Positions 42,491 through 53,676 of a stretch of DNA of 64,000 nucleotides are shown here, one piece after another. This stretch comes from Halosimplex carlsbadense 2-9-1. GTDB taxonomy: Archaea > Halobacteriota > Halobacteria > Halobacteriales > Haloarculaceae. Numbering within the stretch: the first letter of the stretch is position 1; every line of letters starts with the position of its first letter. The translations under genes were made by a program, and so were the position numbers. Under the pieces are notes generated by a model that saw only the letters and a program-made list of their open reading frames with translations, ran no database searches and was not told where the DNA came from. The stretch is from positions 229,947 to 293,946 of the forward strand of contig NZ_AOIU01000031.1 of the NCBI RefSeq assembly GCF_000337455.1. The letters are read 5' to 3'.

Positions 42491-44116
42491 ATGTCAAATA
42501 ATACTACAGGCCGCCTCGACTCCGTGACCGCCTCGAAGACGGTAATCAGAGACATCGGTGCCTTGCAAGTTCTCGTCGGTGGGCTGATGCTGGTCCCGCT
42601 GGTCGTCTCTCTGCTGTACCAGGAGTTCTACAGCGCGCTCGCGTTCCTGATCGCTGCAGGGATCACTGCCCTCGCTGGCGGGGCCGCGTACAGGCTCTGT
42701 GAGGATGCCCCCGAACCGCAACGCTATCACGCGATGATCGTGGCGGCGCTCGGATGGCTCGCCACGGCCGCGTTCGGTGCGCTCCCGTTCGTTATCGCGG
42801 CCTACATCACGCCATCGGCCGTACTCGAATCCCTCGTGCCGGCGGGGGCGAGCTATCAATCGAGTCTCCTCAACTTCCAGAATCCGCTCCACGCGTTCTT
42901 CGAGAGTATGAGCGCGTACACGACGACGGGCCTGACGATGAGCGTCCGCGAACCGTCAGTCGGCCACGGGTTCCTCTGGTACCGCTCTCAGTCGCAGTGG
43001 GTCGGCGGCGCGGGGATGATCGTCCTGTCGCTGGCGATCCTCCGGCAACCGCACGGGACCGCAGGGATCTCGCTGTACCAGTCGGAAGCGCGAAACGAGA
43101 AGTTACGGCCGAGTATCGCGGGCACCGCGCGTGCGATCTGGAAGATTTACGTCGGGATCACCGCCCTGGTCGCCGTCTATCTCGCAGCCGCGACCTTCCT
43201 CGTCCAGCCCGGGTACGGCATCGAGCCCACGATCTTCGACGCGCTCAACCACGCGATGACCGGCCAGTCGACGGGTGGATTCAGCACACTCGACGATTCC
43301 ATCGCCGGCTACGGCTCGTACGCGATGGAGGTCGTCCACATCCCGGGGATGATCACGGGGGCGATCGCGATCCCGGTCTACTACGGGGCGCTCTCCGAGC
43401 GGGACCTCAGAGAGTTCACTCGGGACCCCCAGGTCAGGATGATGTTCGGCATGTTCGTCGTCGGTGTGGTCGGCCTGACGGCGTTCCTCGCTCGATGGGT
43501 CGGCGTTCCCTACAACGGCGACCCGATAGGGTACGTCGGACGCGTGGCGACGAGTCAAGCGTTCCGTGACGGGCTCTTCCAGTTCATCAGCGCACAGACG
43601 ACCACCGGCTGGCAGACGTCGGCGATCGGTGACTGGAATGGCGGGGCGGTCACGTTCATCGTCCTCGGTGCGATGCTACTCGGTGGCTCCGCAGGTGCGA
43701 CCGTCGGCGGGATCAAGATCCTGCGCGGGTACATCATCGCCCGCGGGATCAGCTGGGAGGTGTCTCGGGTGTTTCTCCCCGGACACGCGGTCGACGACCT
43801 CCGCATCGGACAGCGGATATTCAAAGCCGACGAGGCGAACGACGAGATCCGAGCCGCGACCACCTTCGCGTTCACGTATCTCATCCTGTTGGCGCTGTCG
43901 CTGTTCGTGCTGTTGGCGGTCCTCCCGGGGGATTTCACGCTCGCCGACGGCATCTTCGAGGTCGCGACGGCACAGGGGACCGTCGGACTCTCGTCGGGGA
44001 TCACCGGACCGGGTATGCCAGTCGTCGCCGAGGTCCTCTTCATCCTCCAGATGTGGATGGGGCGGCTGGAGATCATTCCCGTCCTCGTCCTGGTTAACAG
44101 TCTCTTCAGGCGGTGA
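42491..44116 (+). CDS. trkH: Trk potassium transporter membrane subunit TrkH
   Basis: A 541-residue membrane protein with the four selectivity-filter loops of TrkH/KtrB: TTTGLT (144-149), GQSTGGFS (258-265), TTTGWQ (370-375) and GTVGLS (496-501). These form the K+ path across the membrane. The protein length and internal pseudo-repeats fit the family. Haloarchaea hold molar potassium, so this is central physiology. It is flanked by two trkA genes and shares the operon. Confidence 0.93.
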   Translation: MSNNTTGRLDSVTASKTVIRDIGALQVLVGGLMLVPLVVSLLYQEFYSALAFLIAAGITALAGGAAYRLCEDAPEPQRYHAMIVAALGWLATAAFGALPFVIAAYITPSAVLESLVPAGASYQSSLLNFQNPLHAFFESMSAYTTTGLTMSVREPSVGHGFLWYRSQSQWVGGAGMIVLSLAILRQPHGTAGISLYQSEARNEKLRPSIAGTARAIWKIYVGITALVAVYLAAATFLVQPGYGIEPTIFDALNHAMTGQSTGGFSTLDDSIAGYGSYAMEVVHIPGMITGAIAIPVYYGALSERDLREFTRDPQVRMMFGMFVVGVVGLTAFLARWVGVPYNGDPIGYVGRVATSQAFRDGLFQFISAQTTTGWQTSAIGDWNGGAVTFIVLGAMLLGGSAGATVGGIKILRGYIIARGISWEVSRVFLPGHAVDDLRIGQRIFKADEANDEIRAATTFAFTYLILLALSLFVLLAVLPGDFTLADGIFEVATAQGTVGLSSGITGPGMPVVAEVLFILQMWMGRLEIIPVLVLVNSLFRR

Positions 44117-44238
44117 CTCGTATGGTCTGCGAGCTGCAGTCCGAGAATTCGATACTCGATGTCCCCGACCCGCCACACCCTGCCGTTCGCTGTCGGCCGT
44201 ATCGCTAGCAAACTGTCTCAGTCGCGATCCCACCACCA

Positions 44239-44904
44239 ATGTACGTAATCATCATCGGCGCCGGACGCACCGGAAGTACCGTCATCGACCTCGCAACCCA
44301 GGACGACCACGAAGTCGTCGTCATCGAACGCGACACGGAGCTCGCGGAGGAGGTGAGTGCGACCTACGACTGCCTGGTCATCAACGCGGACGCGGCGTCG
44401 AAGGACATCCTGCTCGAAGCCGGTATCGAGGAAGCAGACGCCCTGATATCGACGACTGAGAGCGACTCGGTGAACCTCATGATCACCATGTTCGGGAAAC
44501 AGTACGGCGTCGAGACGCTCGTGAGTTCGATCAACGACCCCGCACACATGGAACTGTTCGAGGACCTCGGCGTGAACATCGTCGAAAGCCCCCACCAACT
44601 CAACGGTCAGTACCTCTATCGGGCCGTCGAACACCCCGCGATTCAGGATTTCATGCCGATCGCCGGCGACGCCGAGATCTTCGAGGCCACGGTCGAAGAC
44701 GGCGCTGCGATAGCAGGCCTCACCCTGATAGAGGCGGACAAGCAAGATCTACTACCCGAAGAGACGATCGTCGTCGCGATCGTCAGAAACGACGAACTGC
44801 TCATCCCACAGGGTCAGACCGAGATCAAGCAGGGCGATGTCGTGACGATCTTCGCCGGGAATGGCGCGAGAAGAGAGATAACAGACATCTTCAGGAGTAC
44901 GTGA
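44239..44904 (+). CDS. trkA: Trk potassium uptake regulatory subunit TrkA (second copy)
   Basis: A 221-residue RCK_N/RCK_C protein similar in layout to the copy at 41.8 kb. MYVIIIGAGRTGSTVIDLATQDDHEVVVIERD ends strand 2 in Glu30, again pointing to NAD+ binding. RCK_C is about residues 143-215. Lies 122 bp after trkH and overlaps the following Usp gene by 4 bp. A hetero-oligomer of the two TrkA proteins on one TrkH is possible. Confidence 0.92.
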   Translation: MYVIIIGAGRTGSTVIDLATQDDHEVVVIERDTELAEEVSATYDCLVINADAASKDILLEAGIEEADALISTTESDSVNLMITMFGKQYGVETLVSSINDPAHMELFEDLGVNIVESPHQLNGQYLYRAVEHPAIQDFMPIAGDAEIFEATVEDGAAIAGLTLIEADKQDLLPEETIVVAIVRNDELLIPQGQTEIKQGDVVTIFAGNGARREITDIFRST

Positions 44905-46043
44905 CGATGGCAAACGACTCCGGGCAATCGGATGTTCGAATTACCGTTCCACGCGATACGCCCGACTCGGACGACGATTCGTACGTCCGTAGCGGTCCGG
45001 TGATGCAGAACCGTGAGTATCTCGTCGTCGTTCCAGTCACCGGCACGCTGCTCGATTCGTATACAGGGATCAACGTCCGGCGATTCCTCCGAACGGCGGT
45101 CGCACTCGCAGCGGACAACGACGGTCGAGTCCTCCTGGCCGGGGTCGAGACTGTGCCCGAATCGGCACTCGAAACCGTTCGAGAGCACGTTCAGACGGAA
45201 GAACCGGCCGCAACGAAATCGGGCGCGGTGGAGCCCATCGCAGAGCGGCGGTCGCAGCTAGCGCAGATGGCCGATGTGGCGCAGCAACTCGCTCCAGACG
45301 TCCCGGTTACCGCGAGCGTCCGCGCTGTGACGGACGTCACGCGCGGCGTTCTCGGCGTCGTCGACGGGAGAAGCGAGACGGCTGTCCTGCTGTTACGTGG
45401 GGCCGGACTCGACGAGGGCTGGCTACTCAACCGAAGCACGATCGATACGATCCTGGCTGACGCAGCGTGTGACGTGTTCGTCGAAAACATGGGCGCGGAG
45501 GGCGGAGAGAATACGCTCTACGTTCCGGCTGTCGACGAGCACACTGTCGCCCCTCTCGCCGAATCCGAAGCGGAGACGATAGATTCGATACTGCTCCCCG
45601 TCGGGACGGGACCACACGCTGCTCTCGCTGCAGAAGCAGCGCGCGCCGTGGCACGCCACGCCGATGCGTCAGTCACCGTTCTGCACGTCGTTTCACCCGA
45701 TGCGGCTGCCGAAGAGACAGCCGACGGTGAAGACCTGCTGACGTTCGCTGACCACGTCCTCGGTCCCGATGTGAGGTCCGAAACGGAACTGAAGGCGGCC
45801 GCCGATACGACCGACGAGATCGTGCGGCGAGCGAAGGAGTACGATTTCGTCTCGATCGGGGCCCCGGAGCAGAAATCCGGGCTGAAAGAGATAGTCTTCG
45901 GCTCGGTACAGCAGACGCTTTCAGAGCTGAACGGGGTAACCGTCCTCATGTCACGTGACTCCGATCGAACGATGCGGTCGCTGTACTATCGATGGAAACA
46001 GGGTATCGAAGCGACGGCGGACGATAGTGATTCTGACACCTGA
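44901..46043 (+). CDS. Double-domain universal stress protein
   Basis: A 380-residue protein with two UspA-like domains: about 38-180 (REYLVVVPVTGTLLDSYTGINVRRFLRTAVALAADNDGRVLLAGVE...) and 210-355 (IDSILLPVGTGPHAALAAEAARAVARHADASVTVLHVVSPDA ... FVSIGAPEQKSGLKEIVFGSVQQTLSELNGVTVLMSRD). The second domain has the more canonical end (FGSVQQTL). The start is GTG 44901, overlapping trkA by 4 bp; a second ATG two codons in is equally possible. It closes the potassium cluster. Confidence 0.87.
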   Translation: MTMANDSGQSDVRITVPRDTPDSDDDSYVRSGPVMQNREYLVVVPVTGTLLDSYTGINVRRFLRTAVALAADNDGRVLLAGVETVPESALETVREHVQTEEPAATKSGAVEPIAERRSQLAQMADVAQQLAPDVPVTASVRAVTDVTRGVLGVVDGRSETAVLLLRGAGLDEGWLLNRSTIDTILADAACDVFVENMGAEGGENTLYVPAVDEHTVAPLAESEAETIDSILLPVGTGPHAALAAEAARAVARHADASVTVLHVVSPDAAAEETADGEDLLTFADHVLGPDVRSETELKAAADTTDEIVRRAKEYDFVSIGAPEQKSGLKEIVFGSVQQTLSELNGVTVLMSRDSDRTMRSLYYRWKQGIEATADDSDSDT

Positions 46044-46293
46044 CAGACCCCTGTTTCAACGATGGTCGGGTCGTCACAGTGAGCTTTCTACGCGGACCAG
46101 AGGACGCGGTGGATGTTTCCTCGCGAGTGCTGAAGGGCCGGCGAACTCTCGGGCCGTTCGCGCGGGACGGTCACGCCAGAACAAGACGGGCGAGGTGGTT
46201 CGCCCACGTTTCTGACTCGGAGGTCGCGCCCTGTGCGACTCCCGATCGAAAGCGGTGGGGAAGCGTAATGAGCATCGGCCCGATAGCGGAGGT

Positions 46294-48483
46294 ATGGGAA
46301 GCGGCGACGCAATCGAGGTCTCCGTCGAAGGTGCGAACAAGCGCGACGCCGGCCGCGGCATTGCGCGGGTCCCCGAGCGGGTCCGCGCCGCGCTGGGCGT
46401 GTTGAGCGGCGACCCGCTCGTCATCCAGGGCGAGCGGGCGACCGTCGCGAAGGCCTGGCCGGAGAGCGGCGACGGCGCCTACATCCGCATCGACGCCGAC
46501 ACGAGAGCTAACGCCGGTGTGAACATCGGCGACACCGTCACCGTCGAACAGACCTCCGTCCGCGAGGCCGACAGTCTGACCGTCCGCCTGGCTCAGGCGG
46601 TGGGGCTCGGCGACGCACAGCAGGAGTCGGCGGTCCGACGCGCCCTCCTCGACCGCCCGCTCCGCGAGGGCGAACAGGTCCACATCGACGGCGTCGGCGC
46701 CTTCGCCGTCTCCGGGACCGACCCCGCCGGCGCGGTGCGGGTCACCGACGAGACGGACATCACGGTACTCCCGCCGATAGACGGGACGCCGACCGGGGGC
46801 GCGACCGGCGGATCCACCGGTGGGACCGGCGGGGCGACGGGAGCGAGCGGGGCGTCAAGCGGTTCGACGGGAACGACCGCGAGCGGTGCGGCCGCCGAGT
46901 CGACGCCCGACGAGTCGGCCTCCCGAACGGGCGTCTCCTACGAGGACATCGGCGGCCTGGACGACGAACTCGACCAGGTCCGGGAGATGATCGAGTTGCC
47001 GCTGTCGAACCCCGATCTCTTCACTCGTCTGGGCATTTCGCCGCCACGAGGCGTGTTGCTGCACGGGCCGCCGGGGACGGGGAAGACGCTCATCGCCCGC
47101 GCGGTCGCCAACGAGGTCGACGCCTACTTCGACGTGATCTCCGGGCCGGAGGTCGTCTCGAAGTACAAGGGCGAGAGCGAGGAGCGACTGCGCGAGGCGT
47201 TCGACCACGCCGAGGCGAACGCGCCGGCGATCATCTTCGTCGACGAGATCGACGCCATCGCGGGCGAGCGCGACGAGGACTCCGACATGGAGAACCGCGT
47301 CGTCGCGCAGCTGCTCACCCTGCTCGACGGGCTGGAGGACCGCGGACAGGTCATCGTCATCGGCGCGACGAATCGGGTCGACAGCATCGACCCCGCGCTC
47401 CGGCGGGGCGGCCGCTTCGACCGGGAGATCGAGATCGGCGTCCCCGACGAGACCGGACGCCGGGAGATCCTCGACGTGCACACTCGCGGGATGCCGCTGG
47501 CCGAGGACGTGGATCTGGACCGGGTGGCCTCTCGGACGCACGGCTTCGTCGGTGCAGACCTGCACACGCTGACGACCGAGGCCGCGATGCACGCGCTCCG
47601 GCGGACGCGCGACGAACCCGAAGTCACGCGGGAAGATCTCGAAGCGGCGTTACGGACGGTCGAGCCCTCGGCGATGCGGGAGTACGTCGCCGAGTCACCG
47701 ACGGTCACGTTCGACGACGTGGGCGGGCTCGCGGAGGCGAAATCGACGCTCGAACAGGCCGTCGAGTGGCCCCTGGAGTACGGCCCGCTCTTTACCGCGA
47801 CCAACACCGACCCGCCCTCGGGCGTCTTGCTTCACGGGCCGCCGGGAACGGGGAAGACCCTCCTCGCCCGCGCGGTGGCGGGCGAGAGCGGCGTCAACTT
47901 CATCCGCGTCGCGGGGCCGGAACTGATGGACCGCTACGTCGGCGAGAGCGAGAAGGCGGTCCGGGAGGTGTTCGACCGCGCCCGCCAGACCGCGCCGGCG
48001 ATCGTCTTCTTCGACGAGATCGACGGCATCGCGGGCGGCCGGATGGACGGCAACGAGGTGACCGAACGCGTCGTCTCGCAACTGCTGACGGAGATGGACA
48101 GCGCCGCCGAGAACCCGAACGTCGTCGTCATCGCGGCGACGAACCGCCGGGACATGCTCGACGACGCGCTCCTGCGGCCCGGTCGCCTCGAACAGCACGT
48201 CGAGGTCCCGAACCCCGACGAGGCGGGTCGGCGCGCGATCCTCGACGTACACACCGAGGGCAAGCCCATCGGCGACGACGTGGATCTGGACGAACTCGCG
48301 GTCGAGACGGAGGGACTGTCGGGCGCACAGATCGAGTCACTGGTCCGTGCGGCATCGATGCGAGCTATCAGCGAGGTCGCCGCGGGCGTCGACCCCGAAG
48401 AGGCGAACGAGCGGGCCGACGACGTGGTGATCGGTCGCGACGACTTCGAATACGCGATCGAGCGGATCGAGCCGTCGGGCTGA
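46294..48483 (+). CDS. cdc48: Cdc48/VCP family AAA ATPase with Gly/Ser/Thr linker
   Basis: A 729-residue tandem AAA protein unfoldase. An N-domain (7-160) resembles the archaeal Cdc48/VAT N-domain. A low-complexity linker (165-210, Thr/Gly/Ser/Ala) precedes D1, which has Walker A GPPGTGKT (258-265), Walker B IIFVDEID (313-320) and [10 protein letters not shown]2 has Walker A 515-522 and Walker B VFFDEID (571-577). It hydrolyses ATP to unfold or dismantle protein complexes. The linker sets it apart from canonical archaeal Cdc48, so it is probably one of several paralogues. ATG at 46294; the GGAGGT is almost adjacent, so the exact start is uncertain. Confidence 0.88.
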   Translation: MGSGDAIEVSVEGANKRDAGRGIARVPERVRAALGVLSGDPLVIQGERATVAKAWPESGDGAYIRIDADTRANAGVNIGDTVTVEQTSVREADSLTVRLAQAVGLGDAQQESAVRRALLDRPLREGEQVHIDGVGAFAVSGTDPAGAVRVTDETDITVLPPIDGTPTGGATGGSTGGTGGATGASGASSGSTGTTASGAAAESTPDESASRTGVSYEDIGGLDDELDQVREMIELPLSNPDLFTRLGISPPRGVLLHGPPGTGKTLIARAVANEVDAYFDVISGPEVVSKYKGESEERLREAFDHAEANAPAIIFVDEIDAIAGERDEDSDMENRVVAQLLTLLDGLEDRGQVIVIGATNRVDSIDPALRRGGRFDREIEIGVPDETGRREILDVHTRGMPLAEDVDLDRVASRTHGFVGADLHTLTTEAAMHALRRTRDEPEVTREDLEAALRTVEPSAMREYVAESPTVTFDDVGGLAEAKSTLEQAVEWPLEYGPLFTATNTDPPSGVLLHGPPGTGKTLLARAVAGESGVNFIRVAGPELMDRYVGESEKAVREVFDRARQTAPAIVFFDEIDGIAGGRMDGNEVTERVVSQLLTEMDSAAENPNVVVIAATNRRDMLDDALLRPGRLEQHVEVPNPDEAGRRAILDVHTEGKPIGDDVDLDELAVETEGLSGAQIESLVRAASMRAISEVAAGVDPEEANERADDVVIGRDDFEYAIERIEPSG

Positions 48484-48523
48484 CTCACCGACGTGGGGCC
48501 GCGGAGCGGCGAGTCCCGTTCGG

Positions 48524-49366
48524 TCACCTGCGGCGCGCGACCCGCTGGTTCACGGGGTCCGAGCGGTCGTGGAGGGTTCCGCAGTCGGTACACTCCCAGA
48601 CGAACGCCCCGAGCCGCCGGTACCCGGCCGGCGATCCGTCCGGGTTGACGTTCCAGTTCCGCCCGCAACTCCGACAGCCGTCCGGTCGGTACTTGCCGCT
48701 GGTCGGCGGTTCGCGCTCGCGGGCCACTCGTTCCTGCTCCGGGGGCGCGATCTCGTAGAGAACTGAGCGGAGGGCCTCTGCGGAGAGACGCTTCTGGAGG
48801 GTCTTGATCCCCGCGGCCAGGTCCTCGCGGCGCGACTCCAGACGCTGGTATCGCTCGTCGTCGCAGCTGTCACCGCGGAGTTCGACCTCCCTGGACGACA
48901 GCCGGGTCGTACACTCGTAGTACTGGACGAGCAGGCGGCCGTAGGAGGCCATCGCGACCTGTCGACTGACGACCTGCCGGAGCGAGTCCCTGTCGATCGG
49001 CTCGCACAGCGTGGCGTTCTCGTCGAGGACCCGATCGGCGACCGGTTCGTGCCGACTCGTGGTGAGTACCGTCCGTACGAGCGGCGACTGCTCGTCGAGC
49101 AGGTCGGCTACGGCGCCCCGTTTGGACTCCGACAGCTCGTGGCGCACCAGCGCGACCGCCGTCGAACCGTCGACGACTCGGCGTCCCTCTCCGATGGACT
49201 GGACGGTGACCACCTCGATGGCGTCGGGGAGCCATCGTCGGTACAGTGCCGACCGTGTCGAGTCGTCGAACACCGCGACGGTCGGCCCGTCGCCGTCGCG
49301 CACCCGGGGCGGATCGGCCCCGTCGTCGGCCTCCGCACTCCCGGGCGGCCCTGTTGCGGTAGCCAT
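48524..49366 (-). CDS. HalX-like regulator with zinc ribbon, no phospho-acceptor
   Basis: A 280-residue protein. A disordered N-terminus is followed by a receiver-like fold (28-135: TVAVFDDSTRSALYRRWLPDAIEVVTVQSIGEGRRVVDGSTAVALVRHELSESKRG). The expected Asp phosphorylation site is not in place (ALVRHELSE), so it is probably not a phosphorylated response regulator. A HalX-like helical domain (about 135-200) follows, then a CxxC...CxxC zinc ribbon (GCRSCGRNW...WECTDCGTLHD). A minus-strand TATA box (49389-49396) lies 26 bp before the ATG. Confidence 0.8.
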   Translation of the reverse strand: MATATGPPGSAEADDGADPPRVRDGDGPTVAVFDDSTRSALYRRWLPDAIEVVTVQSIGEGRRVVDGSTAVALVRHELSESKRGAVADLLDEQSPLVRTVLTTSRHEPVADRVLDENATLCEPIDRDSLRQVVSRQVAMASYGRLLVQYYECTTRLSSREVELRGDSCDDERYQRLESRREDLAAGIKTLQKRLSAEALRSVLYEIAPPEQERVAREREPPTSGKYRPDGCRSCGRNWNVNPDGSPAGYRRLGAFVWECTDCGTLHDRSDPVNQRVARRR

Positions 49367-49388
49367 CTGTTTACTTGCCCATCTCCGT

Positions 49389-49396
49389 ATTTATAA
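49389..49396 (-). promoter_or_regulatory. TATA box of the HalX-like gene
   Basis: TTATAAAT on the minus strand, centred 26 bp before the ATG at 49366, within an AT-rich intergenic stretch shared with the divergent aldehyde dehydrogenase gene. Confidence 0.6.
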
Positions 49397-49567
49397 TCAA
49401 CTATAATTAAACTTTTCCGTGAGGTATCGGCGATGATATCGCGAGGCTTCGGCAGCGGTCGGCGCCGGAGGGATGTTGGGAAGCGCTGGGACGCGGCCGA
49501 GCGGTACGGCGGCGGAAGTTCGTGGGGGCGCAGGGACTTTTTGACCGTTGCGGTCGAACAGTTACGT

Positions 49568-51097
<1,530 letters not shown>

Positions 51098-51262
51098 CAC
51101 GGATCGCTCTCAGTCAGTTCCACATCGACCGCCCGAATTCGAGCGGTCGTCGTGGGAAACAGTGAGCGCAATCCGTCCGAGGCGACGGGCGGATCGGAGG
51201 ACCGCGCGATTTCCGGTCCGTTGTCGTGACACTTATCCTATTAGTTCCTGAACGGCGGATAG

Positions 51263-52564
51263 ATGCCCTCGATATCCAGACGGTCGGTCCTCGCTTCGCT
51301 CGGCCTCGGCGCTGTCGGCGCCGGCGGCTACGGCGCCATGCGGTACGCCACGCAGTGGAATCCCGACCCCGAGGACTGCACCATCGAGGAAAGCGACCGA
51401 TCCACCGAAGCACCTGTCGAGGGGTCATTCCCGCATCCACGCGCAGACCATCGCATGTCGGGACACGTCTCGGGCACGTCCGAGACGGGGACTGGAGACG
51501 AGTACTGGCGGACGGATATCGGATCAGGACCGAATAGTCTTGGCGTCGGGAGCTTCGCCGCACCCGTCGTCTCGGGGGAGTACTGTTACGTCTCCGACCG
51601 CCGGCTCTACGCGCTGAACCGGTCCGACGGGACGCTGGCCTGGTGCGCCGACCCCGGACCGCGCGAGCTCACGTCCCCGACGGTCGCGGACGGGACCGTC
51701 TTCGTCGCCTCGCGGTTCGTGGTCGGCCGTGCCTGGCGCGGCGTCACCGCGTTCGACGCCGAGACCGGCGAGCGCCAGTGGCGCGCACCGAGTCGGCAGT
51801 TGCTCAAACCGAGCGTCGGCCTGCCGGAGACCCTCCCGACGGTCCGCGACGGAACGGTGTATATCGGTGGCGCCGCCGAGACCGGAGCGGTGACCGCGCT
51901 CGACGCCGACACCGGCTCCGTCGAGTGGCAGACCGACGTGGCTGAACCGGGATCGCGAACGGCTTCGGCGGCAGTGGGCGACGGCGGCGTCTTCGTTCTC
52001 GTCGGGCGCCGTATCGCGCGGCTCGACGCGACCAGCGGCGACGTGACGTGGGAGACCGCCGCGGGCGAGGCGTACTGCCCACCGGTGCTCGCCGACGGCG
52101 CCGTCTACGCGCCCCACGACGACCGTTCGATCGCGAGGTGGGACGCCACCGACGGCGTCCATCAGTGGACGGTCGAGCGGTTTCGGGAGCGTCCGCGCTC
52201 ACTCGCCGTCGCGGACGGCACGCTGTACGCCGTGACCGAGCGGAAGATCACCGCGCTCGACACTCGTGAGCAAACCGTCTCGTGGGAGCGAACGGGGGCG
52301 GATCTCGTAGAGGCCGGCGTCTCCGACGAATGGGGGGCCACCCTGCGCCACTGTACCGTCTCCGACGACCGCGTCTACCTGAGTATCGGGAGTTCGCTGG
52401 CCGTGCTGGACCGGTCGGACGGCTCGCTGGTGGCGACGGTCGCGTTCCCCGAAGAGTCGGACGGTGACGCTGTGTACGCCGGTCGGCCGGGCGTCCCCGC
52501 CGTCGTGGGCGGCGTCGCGTACTGTCTCACGGAGACGGGGGACCTGTACGCGCTCGACGTCTGA
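51263..52564 (+). CDS. Exported PQQ-type beta-propeller protein
   Basis: A 433-residue protein with an RR-type export signal (MPSISRRSVLASLGLGAVGAGGYGAM); no lipobox cysteine is visible. The mature part carries repeated beta-propeller blades, for example YALNRSDGTLAWCADPG, VTAFDAETGERQWRAPS, VTALDADTGSVEWQTDV and TALDTREQTVSWERTG, each the A-W-type PQQ repeat. It probably binds a redox cofactor or a partner protein outside the cell. It ends 8 bp from the convergent AIM24 gene. TATA-like ATTAGTT about 26 bp before the ATG. Confidence 0.85.
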   Translation: MPSISRRSVLASLGLGAVGAGGYGAMRYATQWNPDPEDCTIEESDRSTEAPVEGSFPHPRADHRMSGHVSGTSETGTGDEYWRTDIGSGPNSLGVGSFAAPVVSGEYCYVSDRRLYALNRSDGTLAWCADPGPRELTSPTVADGTVFVASRFVVGRAWRGVTAFDAETGERQWRAPSRQLLKPSVGLPETLPTVRDGTVYIGGAAETGAVTALDADTGSVEWQTDVAEPGSRTASAAVGDGGVFVLVGRRIARLDATSGDVTWETAAGEAYCPPVLADGAVYAPHDDRSIARWDATDGVHQWTVERFRERPRSLAVADGTLYAVTERKITALDTREQTVSWERTGADLVEAGVSDEWGATLRHCTVSDDRVYLSIGSSLAVLDRSDGSLVATVAFPEESDGDAVYAGRPGVPAVVGGVAYCLTETGDLYALDV

Positions 52565-52572
52565 GCGACCTT

Positions 52573-53295
52573 TCAGATGTCGCCACCGACTTCGACGTCG
52601 GCACCGCCGCCGGAGTTGCCGGAGGGGAGCCGCGAGGCGAGGTCACTGACGAACTCGCCGTAGTTGCGGGTCTGCAGCAACACCGTCCCGGGGCCGGTGA
52701 ACCGCATGACCAGCCCCTCGTCGCTGAACAGCGTCTCCTTCATGCCGCCGACCCGCTCGGTGTTGTACTCCATCGACGCGTCCCAGGCGACGACGTGCCC
52801 CGAATCGACCGTGAACACCTCGCCGGCGTCGACCTCGCGCTCCTGGATCCCGCCGAAGGCCGATAGGAACAGCGGGCCGGTCCCGGCGGCCTTCAGCAGG
52901 AAGAGTCCCTCACCGCCGAACAGCGTGTCCAGGCCGCCCACGTCGGTGTCGAGTTCGACGCCCGACCCGGCGGCCTCGTAGGCGCCCGACTGGACGTAGA
53001 CCTCGTCGCCGTCGAGCTCTCGGGCGGTCATGTCTCCCGGCGTCGTCGCCGCGATCTGCACGATTCCGTCGCCTCCCTCGGCGGTGAACCGGTTCCGGAA
53101 CAGCGACTCGTCGCCGAGTACGGAGTCTTTGACCGACTCCAGGAACCCCTCGTCGGAGTCGCCGATCCCCGTCTCCATCCGGATCGTCTCCGTGTGCGAG
53201 ACCATCGCGCCGGCCTCGGCGGTGAGCTCCTCTCCCGACGATAGCTCGACCGAAGCGACCGCGTACGACGGTCGGTTCTCGAGTTCGTACTCCAT
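52573..53295 (-). CDS. AIM24/TIGR00266 family protein
   Basis: A 240-residue protein of the AIM24 family: MEYELENRPSYAVASVELSSGEELTAEAGAMVSHTETIRMETG, then GGDGIVQIAATTPGDMTARELDG and ... GLFLLKAAGTGPLFLSAFGGIQEREVDAGEVFTVDSGHVVAWDASMEYNTERV. It is a single beta-rich domain of unknown function, common in prokaryotes. A TATA-like GATATTTA near 53322-53331, about 30 bp before the ATG, supports the start. No membrane segment. Confidence 0.9.
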   Translation of the reverse strand: MEYELENRPSYAVASVELSSGEELTAEAGAMVSHTETIRMETGIGDSDEGFLESVKDSVLGDESLFRNRFTAEGGDGIVQIAATTPGDMTARELDGDEVYVQSGAYEAAGSGVELDTDVGGLDTLFGGEGLFLLKAAGTGPLFLSAFGGIQEREVDAGEVFTVDSGHVVAWDASMEYNTERVGGMKETLFSDEGLVMRFTGPGTVLLQTRNYGEFVSDLASRLPSGNSGGGADVEVGGDI

Positions 53296-53676
53296 GGTCG
53301 TCTCGGAACGTTTCAGACGGAGAGTAAATATCTTGTCCCCGAGTTGTAGTCGTGGGCCGCCGACGAGCGCGAGTTCCCGTCACCGTCGGATCGAGGGCTC
53401 TGACGGGTCGAATCCGGCGATCGAAAGGTGAGAGGCGGGCCGTAGACGAGGAGGCGAACCGCGGCGGCCTGTCCGGACAGGTGCCGCGGCGAGTGGTCGA
53501 CGTGGGCCTGGCCGAGCGCGGTTGGATTGCCGGGTGCGACGTGAAAAGCGTCTTGCCGGCACTCATTGGTTACGCGTCCTCCGATATAAATCTCGTGTCT
53601 GGGACGGGCCACGAGTGGCGTTCCCGTGCGACCGTCTCACGCTTCGGGGCGCCTGCCGGAACCACCCAGAAGTCGC
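53296..53676. other. Intergenic region with an orphan TATA-like element
   Basis: A 381 bp stretch with no credible gene. The element ATATAAA (53584-53590; on the minus strand TTTATAT) is promoter-like but has no convincing coding start on either strand. A minus-strand ATG near 53566 opens a frame that is Arg/Pro/Ser-rich and therefore not typical. A non-coding RNA is possible. Nothing else was identified. Confidence 0.45.

Noticed and set aside
53313..53612. A 99-codon minus-strand frame in the gap before the DUF4349 gene
   Set aside because: Its composition is Arg/Pro/Ser-rich and it has no start signal; treated as intergenic.
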